From positions 9,445,905 to 9,509,904 of the forward strand of contig CM072161.1 in NCBI GenBank assembly GCA_036850595.1: a stretch of DNA of 64,000 nt. The letters are read 5' to 3'. A program made the translations under genes and the position numbers. Shown here in pieces: positions 48,401 to 60,379 of the stretch (its first letter is position 1; every line of letters starts with the position of its first letter). Source of the DNA: Rhyacichthys aspro. Lineage: Eukaryota; Chordata; Actinopteri; Gobiiformes; Rhyacichthyidae. The notes beneath the pieces are model-generated. The model had not been told where the DNA came from and ran no database searches. It worked only from the letters and a program-made list of their open reading frames with translations.

Positions 48401-48757
48401 CTCACACCCAGTTAATACTTGTAGGCCAGTAGATAAAGATGTCATGTGCTCATTAAGAATGGTGAAAACAAGTCAAAAGTTAAATGTGATTTTAAAGCAC
48501 TAGCATGAACATAGTGACTCACATTCTCAGTGAAAGGTTTTAGGAGCTGAGCACAAGCCCAGGTTTTGTTTACACAGGATATTTGAATTTTGAAGAGCCA
48601 TTTGCATGCACTCATGAATGATGTTTTTTTTTTATGTCAGTGCAAACACATCCTGGCTGCGTACCTGTCACAGGCCATGGGAGTGACCCAGCAGGACACA
48701 GTGTCCGACCAGGAGATGACCACTCTGCTCAGCGGGACAGCCCTCTGTGTATCCTGA
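42454..48757 (+). CDS. zswim7: zswim7: SWIM-type zinc finger protein 7 (SWS1), 5 exons, complete
   Basis: Partner of SWSAP1 in the Shu-like complex that promotes RAD51/DMC1 filament use in homologous recombination and meiosis (family knowledge). Exons: 42454-42532, 43097-43118, 43246-43348, 47661-47765, 48641-48757. Together 426 nt, 141 aa (human 140), phases consistent. Seen: MHSSFLPSVAEQLF start; IPDDMLIALKFVFG; ALQALDLVDQRSVTCISSPSGRR; and the SWIM ligands C86-x-C88 (FCPCPAFAYTVLRR) with C104-x-H106 (CKHILAAYLSQ), split between exons 4 and 5. Exon 2 is only 22 nt. The exon 3 donor (CTG followed by GTCTGT) is weak but required by frame and by alignment to human RVYQ/VLG. The last residues diverge from human. 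Confidence 0.94.
43349..47660 (+). other. zswim7: zswim7 intron 3
   Basis: 4.3 kb. It holds the 545-bp hAT-like insertion at 46742-47286; otherwise AT-rich sequence with no recognised gene. Confidence 0.55.
46742..47286. mobile_element. Non-autonomous hAT-like element, 545 bp (zswim7 intron 3)
   Basis: Left end CAGGCGTGTCAAAGTCA and right end (read inverted) CAGGGGTGTCAAACACA are near-identical terminal repeats. Next to them lie 'GGGGCCGCATACAC' and 'GCGGGCCATGTGTTTGACA', typical of a very abundant fish repeat. Flanks read caatagat and aactagaa, a degraded 8-bp target duplication. There is no transposase frame. Confidence 0.75.
48031..48063. repeat. Three 11-bp tandem units (TGTTCCATGTG)
   Basis: TGTTCCATGTG twice, then CGTTCCATGTG, directly adjacent, in zswim7 intron 4. 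Confidence 0.9.
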
Positions 48758-49043
48758 CAGGTACATGGCTAAGGACCAGGGACTTTGAAGTCTACCAGAA
48801 CGTGTATAAAGGACTTTTTAAGTGCATGAGAATTTCATATGTCTTTCATATGTCTCTTTGAAAGACACCAGATGTTGCTTTATTTATCAAACTCTCATTC
48901 ATTTCAAGTGCCTTATTTTTAGATGTATTTCATTAGCGGTCTGGATGACTAGGAAAATAGCGAGCAGCTGCATGCTTACCTCAGAGATATGTATAAAAAA
49001 GTATTTCTACCACATGGAAATACTTCTTATGTAATGCTTTAAT

Positions 49044-49049
49044 AATAAA
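49044..49049 (+). terminator. zswim7: zswim7 poly(A) signal
   Basis: AATAAA about 290 nt after the zswim7 stop, followed by a T-rich stretch. It is the first such plus-strand signal after the stop. Confidence 0.55.
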
Positions 49050-49078
49050 GACTCTTTTGTAACAATATAAACATTGGC

Positions 49079-49084
49079 TTTATT
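49079..49084 (-). terminator. Minus-strand poly(A) signal, possible distal end of adora2b
   Basis: AATAAA on the minus strand, 30 bp beyond the plus-strand zswim7 signal. If used it would give adora2b a 2.4-kb 3' UTR. A nearer minus-strand AATAAA lies at about 50349-50354. Confidence 0.35.
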
Positions 49085-50176
49085 AACAAAATAATTCACC
49101 ATACATAGAGATTGCATCATGTTAAATAGCAATTAAAGTTTGAAATTGTGTCGGATGAAAGCAACAGTTTCCTGATTAGCCATGACGCTCCACTGACAGA
49201 GAGTTGGGAATGAAAGGCAGGAATGTTGAATTAGATCAACATGTTATGGTCAGTCTAACTCTATCACCCTATCATCATAATATCACAGGAAGGCAAAAGT
49301 TTTGACATCAATCCATAGCTCGTAGAGGATGCCAGACAACTACAGTACTTGTTTTAACACGAGACGACAAAGACAGCACGGCGCAACAGTGCATTTACAG
49401 TTTACATGTCTCCATTGGAATGTACTAGAGAGTATTGGCACACTCCTGTTTTAGCCCTTGAGAATCAGTCAGAAGTGGGACAGAAACACTGTTAATGGGG
49501 ACGAGATGGAAAAGGGGCGAAGGATCAAGCAGCTACTAAAATATCAAACACCAAGATAGTTGGGCTCGATGTCACTGAACAGTTTGATGTTGTAGTAATG
49601 GCTGAGAAAACAGTTACACCTGTGTGGGCATTAGTTCCGTGGTTATGTCTGACTGACTACTGCTGACTGACACACCTACCTCTGTAAAAATAATAAACAC
49701 ACTGACGTGTTTCATTTTAATAACAAGCTTCTGCACTAAAGTAGTGTCTCTGTGATCCATCTCTATATCGTTTTCATCTCTTTGTCCAGGAACCATTCAT
49801 AAACTTTATGTAGCTGAATGTTTAAAAACAGTGAATCTGTTACTGAGAGATTATTGACTAATAACATGAATCATTTGTGTTCTCATGAGTAAGACAAAGA
49901 ACATATTTGGGCTTTTTGGGTGGAATGACCTTTAGGTCACACAAATATTACTAAAAAAACACATTTCATCAAGAACAAATAAATTGCAGTCATTAAACCG
50001 AAACTAAATTTGATATGGCAATGACTAGCACTAAAATATAAGTGATGTATCCTCAGACGACAACTACATTTATAAAGAGTTTGCCATTTTCAGTTTTTTT
50101 CTAGGCCTTCATTCCTTTCATCGGCTCATTGATTTGTGTGTCTTTATTGATAATCGGTCAAAGACTCTTTACATCC

Positions 50177-50217
50177 CAGGGTCACATTTGCTTTGGTCAA
50201 AAACAAATGTGACCCTG
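50177..50217. repeat. Perfect 14-bp inverted repeat with 13-nt loop
   Basis: CAGGGTCACATTTG at 50177-50190 and its exact reverse complement CAAATGTGACCCTG at 50204-50217. The stem is about half GC and would fold in RNA of either strand. No transposon termini flank it. Confidence 0.85.
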
Positions 50218-51466
50218 TGAGTAACACAGGCCACAGACCCATGAAATGGAGGAGCTAAAGGAGTAATAGAGGTGATCTGGTTAGTATTAGAAAAGCATTA
50301 GAGTAATTGACAGATTGATGCACACTTATGCTTCCATTGATTTTTTTTTTTATTGTTTAAAACTAGCTATTTTGTCTTTACAGTTCAACCACTCTCAATG
50401 ATAATGGTATTTTATGGTTAAATGTTAAGTAAATACAGTTGTATTTAACAGTGTATAGTGATTTGTGTCACTACCTTCTACTTAACTCAGCTGGAACTAA
50501 GTTAAGTGAATGTGTTGTTGATTGTACAGGCATGAGTGCAGTGGTAGGTCAGACGAGAGCCTGGGGGTCCTAGCTGAGACCCTCTGATCTGATCAGGTCA
50601 GCTCAGGTCAGCTTGGCTACAGAAGAACACAAAGGAACCTGAAGCAGGCCTTGTGAGAGATGTGCACTGATGTGATCTGTCACAGACTGGACTTGTGTCT
50701 GTACAGTGTGTGGTGAGTAAAGGTCATGTTTCCATAAACTGTATAATCCGTCTCCTACAACCTGAGTGTGTTTTCAGATACAATATAGAATGTCATCATG
50801 TGTGACCTACTCAAAATATCATGTGTTTTCATCAGCCCGAACACCAGTCTATCTGCTGACACAGGCTATGCTTATGTTGAGATTTATGAGTGCAGTCTGT
50901 AAAATTCTGGCACTTAATTGAAGGCAACTGTTATGCTCTCTCCCGGTGATAAAAAGCAGCTTGTCATATTTTCGGTGTTATTCACTTCATTTTAAAAGGT
51001 GTGAGCCTTAAATTCTCAACTACACAAGGACTACTACAACTACTGTGTTCTAGGTCCAGATATAAGTCAAGTACAAAGAAAGCCACACAAAGAAGATTTG
51101 ATCGGTACATTCTCAATGTAATAAATAAGTTAATAAACACGGGCAAACACTGACAGTATAAAATAGCAGGAGTGTTTCGAGTGGCAACAGGGTGGATTCA
51201 CAATGATAAATAGTGTGGCAAAGTCTGGATCCTCTTCACAGGTTTATAAATCCAGTTAGCCTCGGTTCAAAAAAACAAGAATCCTTCACAATATAAAAGT
51301 TAGGTAAGACTTGCCATTTCTGACCCCTGATACTGATAAATAAATGTCCACATTCAAGGCGTCCTCTGACTTCGCTTTGTCCTCACATATCATACCCTTG
51401 TTCTGTAAACATTTTCCACCTCGGTGAAATAAAACTCAAGAGTGAGACTCAGACAGACGCGTGCCA

Positions 51467-54400
51467 TTATAGCAGAGGGTCGATGGTCATGTGGATTTGG
51501 TCTCTGTTGCGTCTGCTGCCGTTCGAGCTCAGATACAGCTCCTCTTTGCGGCACAGAAAGTTTTGCTCCAGGATTTTGCGGAAGGTGTTCCTGAAGTCCT
51601 GGATGCGGTAAGCATATATGATGGGGTTGACTGCCGAGTTTGCGTGCGACAAAATGATGGCCACGTACATGACGACGTCCGGCTTCTTGAGCTCCTCGTA
51701 GAAGAGCGTGAGGCAGTTGAGGATGTGGACGGGCAGCCAGCAGACGGCGAACAGGCCCACGATGATGGACAGCGACTTGGCAGCGCGGAACTCCCTCTGC
51801 AGGAGCCCGTGGTGGTGGCTGTCCCCGTTGCCCACGCACTTGAGCTCGATCTGCCTCAGCTGCTTGCGGGCCACGGTGAAGATCTTCAGGTAGATGCCCA
51901 ACATGATGAGCAGGGGCAGCAGCACGCACACAAAGAAGTTAAAGTAGACCATGTAGTGCATGTCCACCACGCTCTCAAAGAAACACCGGAGTACGCAGCT
52001 CCGCAGTAAGTCCCCTCCAGCTCTCTGCCCCTCTGTCACACCCGTTGTGTTAGTGGCTCCGGAGCTGCCGTTCGGACAGCCGATGTGCTTTAAGTTCCAG
52101 CCAAAGAAGGGAATGAGACCAATGACGAAGGACAAGATCCATAAAATAGCAATAATCTCTCGGGCTGTCTTTCCCGTCATCAACTCCTTGTACCTAAAAA
52201 AACAAACATTTTATTAGTTTTTGTGTTATTATTGCTCCCAGTGTGGCTTTTTTTTTCTGTGTTACATTCAAACAAGGACATCAAAGCCAGACTGTGTCCT
52301 GCTATTGTTTAGAACATGGAGGAATTGCCCACAGAGGTTAGACTTTCAGAGCAGAACATGAAGCTATGATGATCTATTCATTTTTATGATATGTACTGTA
52401 TATGTTTCGATGAGTCACTCTTATAATATATGTGAGGCCGGGCTATTTTTATAGAGGATTCAGGTTAAGACCATTAATCTTGTGTGGCACCAAAACTAAT
52501 CTGCAGAGTTTGCCTATGAAAAATATGCATGGCAACAATGTAGAACTAAATCTCTTCCCCAGGAGAGTTTTAAGGTTTAAGGTTTTGAGGTAATCGTGTT
52601 TTTTACATTGACCGAAATTATCCAGGGCTATAATTACAAAAAAAAAAGTATTCATGCACATTTATAAGCTCATCATCAATTCCAGCCTCACTGCTTTGCA
52701 ATCTAAATTTATTATCTGGAACCTTTTCACGAGCTTTGTACTGGAGGACGGCGCTGACTCACTCGACTGTCGCTCCGATTGTCCCTCATCGTATGAACAG
52801 AGCTGGAAGCCGAGCCGTTTCCTCTCTGACTCACACCCGCGCTGACATGAACACATGCGTCTTACAGACTCCGAGCTGAAGGTGTCACGAATCATTTGTG
52901 TGACCTCTCCGACGCAGCGGCCGAACATCACTGAACCTTGCGGCTGTGGGGTAACGCTGAACTAAATAACTCCACTCCACAACATTATCACATCCATTTT
53001 TATCAGGCGTCAATGTGTCTGTGATCACAGCTCGTTATAAGAACATTTAAAGCCAATTTCTAGATTTAAACATGCATCACAAATGTTTTGTTTTGGGTTT
53101 TTTTGGCGTGCTCAAAAACATCTGCTTTAGTTCTCCTATTCAGTCTCTCCGTTCAAATTTATGGTATGCAGTCTTCCTTTCCACCTGACCAGCTTCACAC
53201 ATCTCAAAGTTTCACATCCATTTTTATCACATACAGTATTTCTTTTTGACAAGACAAAACAGTCACAAGAATGTGTCAAATCAAGTGCTATGTAATGATC
53301 GAGGTGTTGGAGAGGTGCAGTAAGGAAGTGGTTATTCAACTGTCAATTTACACTTTCCTGTCTGTGTTTGCCATGGTACTTTCCAAACATTAGTACATAA
53401 AACGAAAGTCATGCAGCTGCAAGAGTAGCCCAGCCCCCTTTGTGCCAATAATCCGATCACTGGGTTATTCATTAAAGGTGTACAGACCACACCTCAATCC
53501 AGCGAAGCATTCAGGTCGCCTCAGGGACTGTTAATAATAGACCGTGCACCTTATCCAGAAAAAGACCACATCAAGCTACAGCCACAGCGCTCCTCTACTG
53601 CTCCTCTGTCATTTCAATGTGCATCGGGCGACAGAGAGGCCCTTTCCCGGTGGGGACGTCTCCTCATTCTGACTCAGTTCGGAGGCAGGGATTGAGGGGA
53701 AGGGGCGAGCGGCTGAATGGATTAGTTCTGGCATGACGACAGCACGCTGGCATCTATCTGTGTCTTGCTGGCTTTCCCTGCTCCATTCTTCATACAGGCC
53801 TCCTCTTCACTCTGTTGTTGTGTTTCCGTCCGGAGTAAAAACCTCGGCCGGGCCACACACACACAGCGACACCCACAAAATGTCAGCTAGGTTTTCCCAT
53901 TTTGATCTCTGAACAAACTGGTGATGGTTCAGACAGACAGACAGAGGCCTCATATTTGAATATTTAAACAGACATTATCTACTGTTTACTTTATGATATG
54001 TACTCTATAAGATTAAGATGAGACAGGCTTTGGGTTGTTTTGAAAGATGTTAAGTAAACATGTGTTTTCGCTAAGCATATTTTCAGATGGATGATGGACA
54101 TGTTTGCGCGACGACAATACTTTTGTACTAGTTTTCTGATATGCACTTATTACAACAAAAAGGGACAGATTGATAACTATTGGCCATGATGTTGAAAATA
54201 CAATTTTATGATTGCATGTTTAATAAGAATTTGTGAACTAAGTCAGAGAGAACTGCATTGTCATTAGTTTAAAGGTGTAGTGCTGTCAATATCGTTATAT
54301 AACATCATCTCATACACATATAGTAATAGATTATGCAGCCCTTATAGCACTACCTAAGTATACAGTGGTGGAAAAAGTTTTTTGGACACTCCATGCATTT

Positions 54401-57400
54401 GTAATCACTCTTACATCTTCAGGAGCATTTTTTTTTTCAGTCTTGAAACACATTCTCTGTTATTTGTTGACTTTGATATCGACAATGTTGAGAACTGACA
54501 GATTGAAACAGTCAAGAATTTAGTTTTGTTAGTTTTTCTTGTATACCATAGACAAAAAAAATAATCATTTGTATTTGTGTGTGTCTGTCTAATGCAGCCA
54601 CACCTTTTGAAACACAAAAAAGATTTTTTCACAAATATTTTATGACAATATTTGAGATTGTGTAAAATTTTAAGGATGTCCGAAAACTTTTTTCCATCAC
54701 TGTAAGTATACCGAACTTGGATACTTAACCATTCAGTCTCATTTTAAACAATAAGACGATGCAGTATAAGAAACCAAATTCAATACACATTTAAAGGTGA
54801 AGTATTGAAGAAGTGATTCATTATTATTTCAATACTACAAAACAGCTTAAAAAATGGTTAAAAACTAATCAAACGTGAACAAATGTGAAGTCTGATCAGC
54901 ATTTTATATAGTACTCTAAAATCTAAAGTAGCTCACTTTCAAGCAGTCTTTAATGTACTGAAATGTTATTTGTTGCTTTATATAGTGTTGTATATGCTGT
55001 TATATTTGTTGATGTTATTATTGTTTTTGTCCTTCAATGTTGAGGACAACGGTTGGAAATGAGCTTCTAGCTAAATCCGGCATATTTACACTTGAACCAA
55101 CAAATATTACATCTGTAACACAATTGCAGCAAAAGCACAATATATTTTCTGGTATCCTGTCCCCTTTTATCCAATCAGAAGTTTGTGGAGGTACCCAGTC
55201 ATCCAGGACATTTTCAAGAAAAGGTTTTCTGACGAGGCATCTCAACAATTTTTAGGTGAAGACGTTTCATTCCTCATCCAGGAGACATTCTGAGTTCAAC
55301 TGGAAAAGAGCTGAGACATCAGAAAACCTGTTCCAATCAGAAGTGGAAGACTGCTTCTTTCACAGTATTTACAAACATAGTGAAAAATACCAGCAAGAAA
55401 ACTGTAAGTTCTACGACTGCTTAATGAAATGAACTGCAATGACTAACAGACAAATTTCAGCCTAAATTGCTGAGTCACGTTTTAGAACACAACATTGGCA
55501 AAGCATGTCATCATAAAGGAAATCACTTCTCTTTATGTTATGAAATGTTTGACCCATTTAAAGAGTTATTTGACTGAGAACAGGTTGGAGACCTTTCTGT
55601 AAACCATTTCACAGAAGGCCTGAAAGTGACACGCTGCTGCTGCTGTGGGTGGGACAATCCTTTGAGCTCTGTGGTGCTGTAAAGGTTATGTCAGAAATCG
55701 GACGGAGCAGGGGGACAAACTATATCCAGAGGGTTCTTTTTGAAGAAAATGGGAAAAAATGGGGTTTGATGATAACATGAGTGAGTTAGCAGGATTGTTA
55801 TCTCACGGGCTTTAAAACATCTGGTTCTGGCCGTTCGCTTCCACTAAGAACCATCTGTGAAAACACTTTCAGAGCAAACTGGAGCTAAACACACACACGT
55901 CAGTCCAATTACCCCAAACCGGGCTTTTAGTGGCCACAATAAAGTGTCATGTTAGAGAAGTTTTACAGGGATGGCATTTACCATTATATCTGTCTCTAAG
56001 TAGTTTTCTGGTCAAAAATAGAAGCATTGATGGGTTTTTTACGAGGCTCTTGATAGAGGCAGACCACTTTAATCTGCGACTATGTCAAACTGTCCTTTCT
56101 TGACGACGAGTGAAGATGAAATGAGTGACAGCGGACCGGCCCCGAAACCACTCACTGTCAGCACCAAAAATCAAATCTCTGAGCTCTTCCTGTCTTGTGA
56201 TGAAGTGTGATCTGATGTTTGCAGCCTCGTGTTGCAGGAGGCAGATGTTGGGAACGCGTGCTGCCTTCGGGCGCCTCCGCTTGTGTTGGTGTTTGTGGCC
56301 TTTACTGCTACAATCAGAGAAGTGACACCGCAGCGACTGGCTATTGATCTGGTGACATCTTCACAAAGCAAACAGCAGCACGACGAGCTCTGAGTGGATA
56401 TCCCTCTAAAAAAATAACTCATCCACTAATTAGACTGAATGAGAATAATGAGAAAAGCTCAGTGTATCACTAGACTTTTGTTTCCGATTAGCCATGTACA
56501 CAATGATGTTTTAACCACCTCAAAACCCACAGTTACTTTAAGTTAAAATGGATTTAGTGACTTTATAACTGAGACTTGTATCGAAGCTTTTTCATAAAAT
56601 ACTGTTTTTATTTTTAAAGCAGCATCAACTAAAATGTTCAATAACAGTATAGCAACCTTTCCTGCTTTCATTTTATTAAAAAGGTAAAACTGGATTGAAT
56701 CATCTCCACAAAAAAATAATCCATCACATCAAACCCAAGTTTAGAGCTTACCTTAAACTTCTACTTCAGCGTCAGACCCATGCTAACTGCTAGCCTTGTT
56801 AAACTTAAATGCATTGCCAATATTTTGCCAATATTGATATTCGTATGTCATTTTGCTTCCCTTTTTTATATTTACGTTTTCCATTTTCTTTGTGTAAACA
56901 GATGTAACCAGTGCCGGAATAGACACTTTCCCTTTATTTCCCTGTATTGTATTTTTGGCATTACTTTAAGCCATGTAGACCAACAACCAATGGGAGCGTC
57001 CGTTATCTGACAACCCCTCCTATACAAGCATGTGATTGGCCAAAGCTTCCAGTATAAGATTCTTATTTATTAAAAATCCTTCACAGATGATTCTTTTTAC
57101 AATAAGCTATTAGATGAAATGAGTAGGTTTTATCCCCAAATAAACGTTTAAAGGCAGACAATGCAGTCAATCAAACCACATGTCATATAGTTTTGCTTTA
57201 TTTACCATTACCCTGGGGGCTATTTTTGACTGAGAACTACACACCCAGAAACACCAATCTGATGTAAACAAATGAGTCATTAGAAGAAGACTGAATATGG
57301 TTTATGAATATGTTTAGCTCTTAGCGGAAATAAAGGGAGTTTTTATTGTGGAAAGAATCAGATTATGCTTCAAAGCTCCAACACTTTGCATGTGTTTGAC

Positions 57401-58396
57401 AAATCTCTGTGTCTTTATATGGTGTATCATGCTCTGGACATTACTGAACTTTTGTCCATTTTTGTGATATCTTGGGTAAGAAGACGGGAGCTTTGCCTAC
57501 ATACAGTACATTCTGTAGGAGTTTCTAAACTGGAACTACAGGCAAATGTGTCTGTTCACTGTGGTACATATTTGCCATTTCAACCCACCACTGAGCTTTG
57601 GTCCATTTGACAAACCAAACAAGCCATTCAGATAAAGTGCGGTCACATATATTTATGGAAGAGCAGCAGATAACAACCAAAACAGAAAGACATTGATGGC
57701 TGTTGTTCAATCTGGAGCTGGACATGTTAATGGCTGCTCCAATTTTAGATACAAGCCCATAAACAGTGCAGGAAATCAGCAGATTGTAAGATCTGATTAA
57801 GCATTTGGAATCAGGTTATTCCTACACACTGCACTACACACACTTGACAAATTATTTGTAAATGATTCATAAATTTCTAACAAAGGGACGTAGTAATGAC
57901 TATAAATCACTCTGTGTATTAAAGGGGCACTTTCCATTAAAGTAACAGAGCCCAGAGCCAACACAAGCGCCACACGTTCGCCTCATTTATCTGTGATTAC
58001 ATTCCAGAAAGCGGCAGTGAGTCACTGTCCTCTTATCTGTAGATAGCACACGAGTGAAAACTTGATCAACTCTGACCTGAGGGGTATCTTGACGGCCAGG
58101 TATCGGTCTATGGCGATGGCCAACAGGCTGAAGATGGAGCTCTGCGTCAGTACCAGCACGAAACACGCGAGGAACAGGCACCCGTAGAAGTCCAGGTGGA
58201 TGCCTATACTGATGGTGATGGCGAAGGGGATGGCCAGGCAGCCCACCAGGATGTCCGCCACCGCCAGAGACACCAAAAAGTAGTTGGTGGCGTTTTTCAG
58301 AGTGCTGTTGATGGCCACTGCCCAGCACACCAGCACGTTACCGGCGATGGACAGCACCGCGATGGCCACTTCTATCACGATGTACAGCGTATTCAT
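51467..58396 (-). CDS. adora2b: adora2b: adenosine A2B receptor (2 exons, complete)
   Basis: Seven-helix receptor for extracellular adenosine, coupled in this family mainly to Gs. Exons 58396-58077 and 52193-51467, 1047 nt, 348 aa (human A2B 332); the intron splits an Arg codon after DRYLAVKIPL, the conserved adenosine-receptor intron site. Seen: start MNTLYIVIEVAIAVLS; TM2 LAVAD; DRY (97-99); extracellular loop 2 ending CFFESVVDMHYMVYFNFF with the ligand-contacting Phe-Glu pair; CWLPVH in TM6; LSHANSAVNPIIYAYR in TM7. An NTT glycosylation site lies in loop 2. The short tail and the neighbours zswim7 and ncor1 favour A2B; parts of the sequence look as close to A2A, which has a much longer tail. 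Confidence 0.9.
54361..54704. mobile_element. Tc1/mariner-like MITE, 344 bp (adora2b intron)
   Basis: Begins TACAGTGGTGGAAAAAGTTT and ends, read inverted, TACAGTGATGGAAAAAAGTTT, with TA at both borders as the target duplication expected of Tc1/mariner. The inverted repeats run about 28 bp. The centre is AT-rich without a transposase. Confidence 0.85.
55185..55330. repeat. Interspersed repeat relic (adora2b intron)
   Basis: Contains 'GTACCCAGTCATCCAGGACA', 'AAAAGGTTTTCTGACGAG' and 'GAAGACGTTTCATTCCTCAT', phrases that recur in a dispersed fish repeat ending in a 'gacgtttc...ctcatccaggag' block. The family is not identified with certainty. Confidence 0.4.
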
Positions 58397-59480
58397 GTCA
58401 GCAACAGTGTGCGGGACTTCAAGCTGCAGAAACACACTAGTCCCAAAAAAGTAAAAGAGTCTTTGTGCTGTAATCCAGAAATAGTCCACAAGTGTGAGCT
58501 TCCAGCGCCATCTGTCAAAGAGAAGCACTTTTAAGAATGTAAGGAAAGAACGCGTGGTGTAATCAAGCTGCAACAACACAACACAAACACAAAGCGACAT
58601 AAAAAGTACTCAAAAGCTACAGCACTAGCAGCTCTTACCTTAATTAGTCTGTACATCTTGCTGGTGTTTTCGCATCAGCAGCGAGTGCCGTGTACACGCT
58701 TTGTGAGGCATCTGTGAGGCGCAGACAGTGTCACACAACTTCCCCCGACTGCAGTTTTCAAGAGGAGGCGGACCCCGGCCAGAAAAGAGAAAAAAAACAG
58801 TAATACCACACAGCATAGCCACGCCCAGCAGACACACAAACACACAGGAATGGTACAAGTAGCAGTGCTGGTGGAATCCCAGCCGTGCGTAATTACGCGC
58901 CAATTAAACCGCGGCAATGACTTCCCCACGTGCTTCTCCTTCGGTGTAAAGGATGAAGACGCATGTGGCCGCGTGGACGCAGGGGTCACCAACATCCATC
59001 TGGTTCTAATCAGGTTCATATTTCAGAGCTTTGTCCCCAGCAGCGTGTCAGGAGTCAAAAACAAGTAGAAACCAGACGCCCTCACGTTTTCAAATGTTTA
59101 TGGCAAAGTGTTTACCCTCTGTACGTACATGACGCAGATCGGTCAACTGAAAGAAGAAATAATCTTTGTGATGTCTATACAAAATAAAAGCCTAAGACAT
59201 CCGATATGAAAACAGGCATTCATTGAGAAAACTGTCTCATGAGGATCATTGGACCTCAACGTTAGCAGCAGAACATCAGACCCGCACTAAACCCCATGCC
59301 CAAGTTTATGAGGCTGGAATTCTGATTAGCTCGATGTGTTTGAGGGGTAGACAAGGGTTATCCCACTCTGCTGAACAGGCTGTTTCCTAATGTCTGTTCC
59401 CACCGTTAAATGTTTTACAGCCTGGCACCCAGCATTAACTGCCACCGTGAAAAAGTAAGAGTCAACAACCTGGAGTGAAT
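58397..59480. other. adora2b upstream region
   Basis: Upstream of the adora2b start. A possible splice acceptor (TTTCTGCAG on the minus strand, exon from 58423) lies 27 nt before the ATG, so a non-coding first exon could exist. An in-frame upstream extension is open but bears no resemblance to the receptor. No other gene seen. Confidence 0.35.
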
Positions 59481-59496
59481 GAAAAGTTAACAATAC

Positions 59497-59502
59497 TTTA
59501 TT
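59497..59502 (-). terminator. specc1: specc1 poly(A) signal
   Basis: AATAAA on the minus strand about 880 nt after the specc1 stop; 59480-60379 is the probable 3' UTR, with a short CA run at 59942-59961. Confidence 0.5.
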
Positions 59503-60379
59503 CATCAGTTTTTATCTTCCAAATGTGACACCAGTAAATACAAAACTGCATACATCTCTCAAACTCTTTTTAATGCTTGTAAATAAATAAATACATTCCA
59601 TCTCAAAACAGAAAAAAACATCTGCAGAAGAAGAACACGATGTTTCCTACATGGAAAAGCTTTTATCTAATGTAACAGCCGTATTGAAGATGTGTGATAT
59701 ATTGCCAAGCAGCTGTTGTACTGGGTCCAATGCTGACACACAGTAATGAAAAGAGATCAGTCTGTTTTCATAAAAATATTTCTACAAAACCTCACGGGCC
59801 GCTCTGTGACTTAGCTTAATCACATACACAGCTTTTCTAATCTCTGGTGGACGCACGCTTTTTAATGGAAAATATATATAAAGGCTTCAGTTCAACTCAA
59901 ACCTGTGAAAATACTCTCTGCTCTGCAAAGTAAAAAGAAAAAACACACACACACACACACAACATATTTACAAAAAATGTGTGTAAATGTTGGCTCAGAA
60001 TTGGAATTGGTGTCACACATATAGAGTCACTCAGACACAAGGTTATATGTTAACCATGCATAGATAGCTGTGTTTAAACAGTGTTTGGCACAAAGACTGA
60101 ACGGACACAAGTCTTATGTCAGTTGTTCCACACCGAGCCTTTTGATTAAAATCGCTACAAACAAAACACTTCCAAGCATTAAATCTGCTTTTCAGTCTGC
60201 GTTGATGAATGTGGCAGTAATCAGAGTGTTATTTCTTTTTTTGTGTAGGTGTTGTTGCTCCACAGCCAGAAGTAGACACATTGAAGCCGACGTGCAGCCG
60301 CCCTAGATGGTCCGGGTAAGGTGAAGGGTCACGTTGACACATGGGTCAGGACGGAGCAGCCTTGTCTCTCCGGGGGGGC

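Larger units (their letters stand above)
48758..51466. other. Convergent zswim7/adora2b 3' region
   Basis: No open frame resembling a protein. It holds poly(A) signals for both strands and the 14-bp hairpin at 50177-50217. Much of it is probably 3' UTR of adora2b. Confidence 0.5.
52194..58076 (-). other. adora2b: adora2b intron
   Basis: 5.9 kb of intron. It holds the Tc1-like MITE at 54361-54704 and a repeat relic at about 55185-55330. No gene seen in the rest. Confidence 0.6.

Noticed and set aside
51390..51929. 179-codon minus-strand frame in adora2b exon 2
   Set aside because: Shifted frame of the real receptor exon.
51491..52009. 172-codon plus-strand frame over adora2b exon 2
   Set aside because: Antisense shadow of a GC-rich coding exon; the composition follows from the receptor on the other strand.
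57987..58328. 113-codon minus-strand frame overlapping adora2b exon 1
   Set aside because: His/Gly-rich out-of-frame reading of the receptor exon.
51467..58396. Receptor as ADORA2A
   Set aside because: Some loop and TM5 residues look A2A-like, but the tail is short and the neighbours zswim7 and ncor1 are those of ADORA2B.
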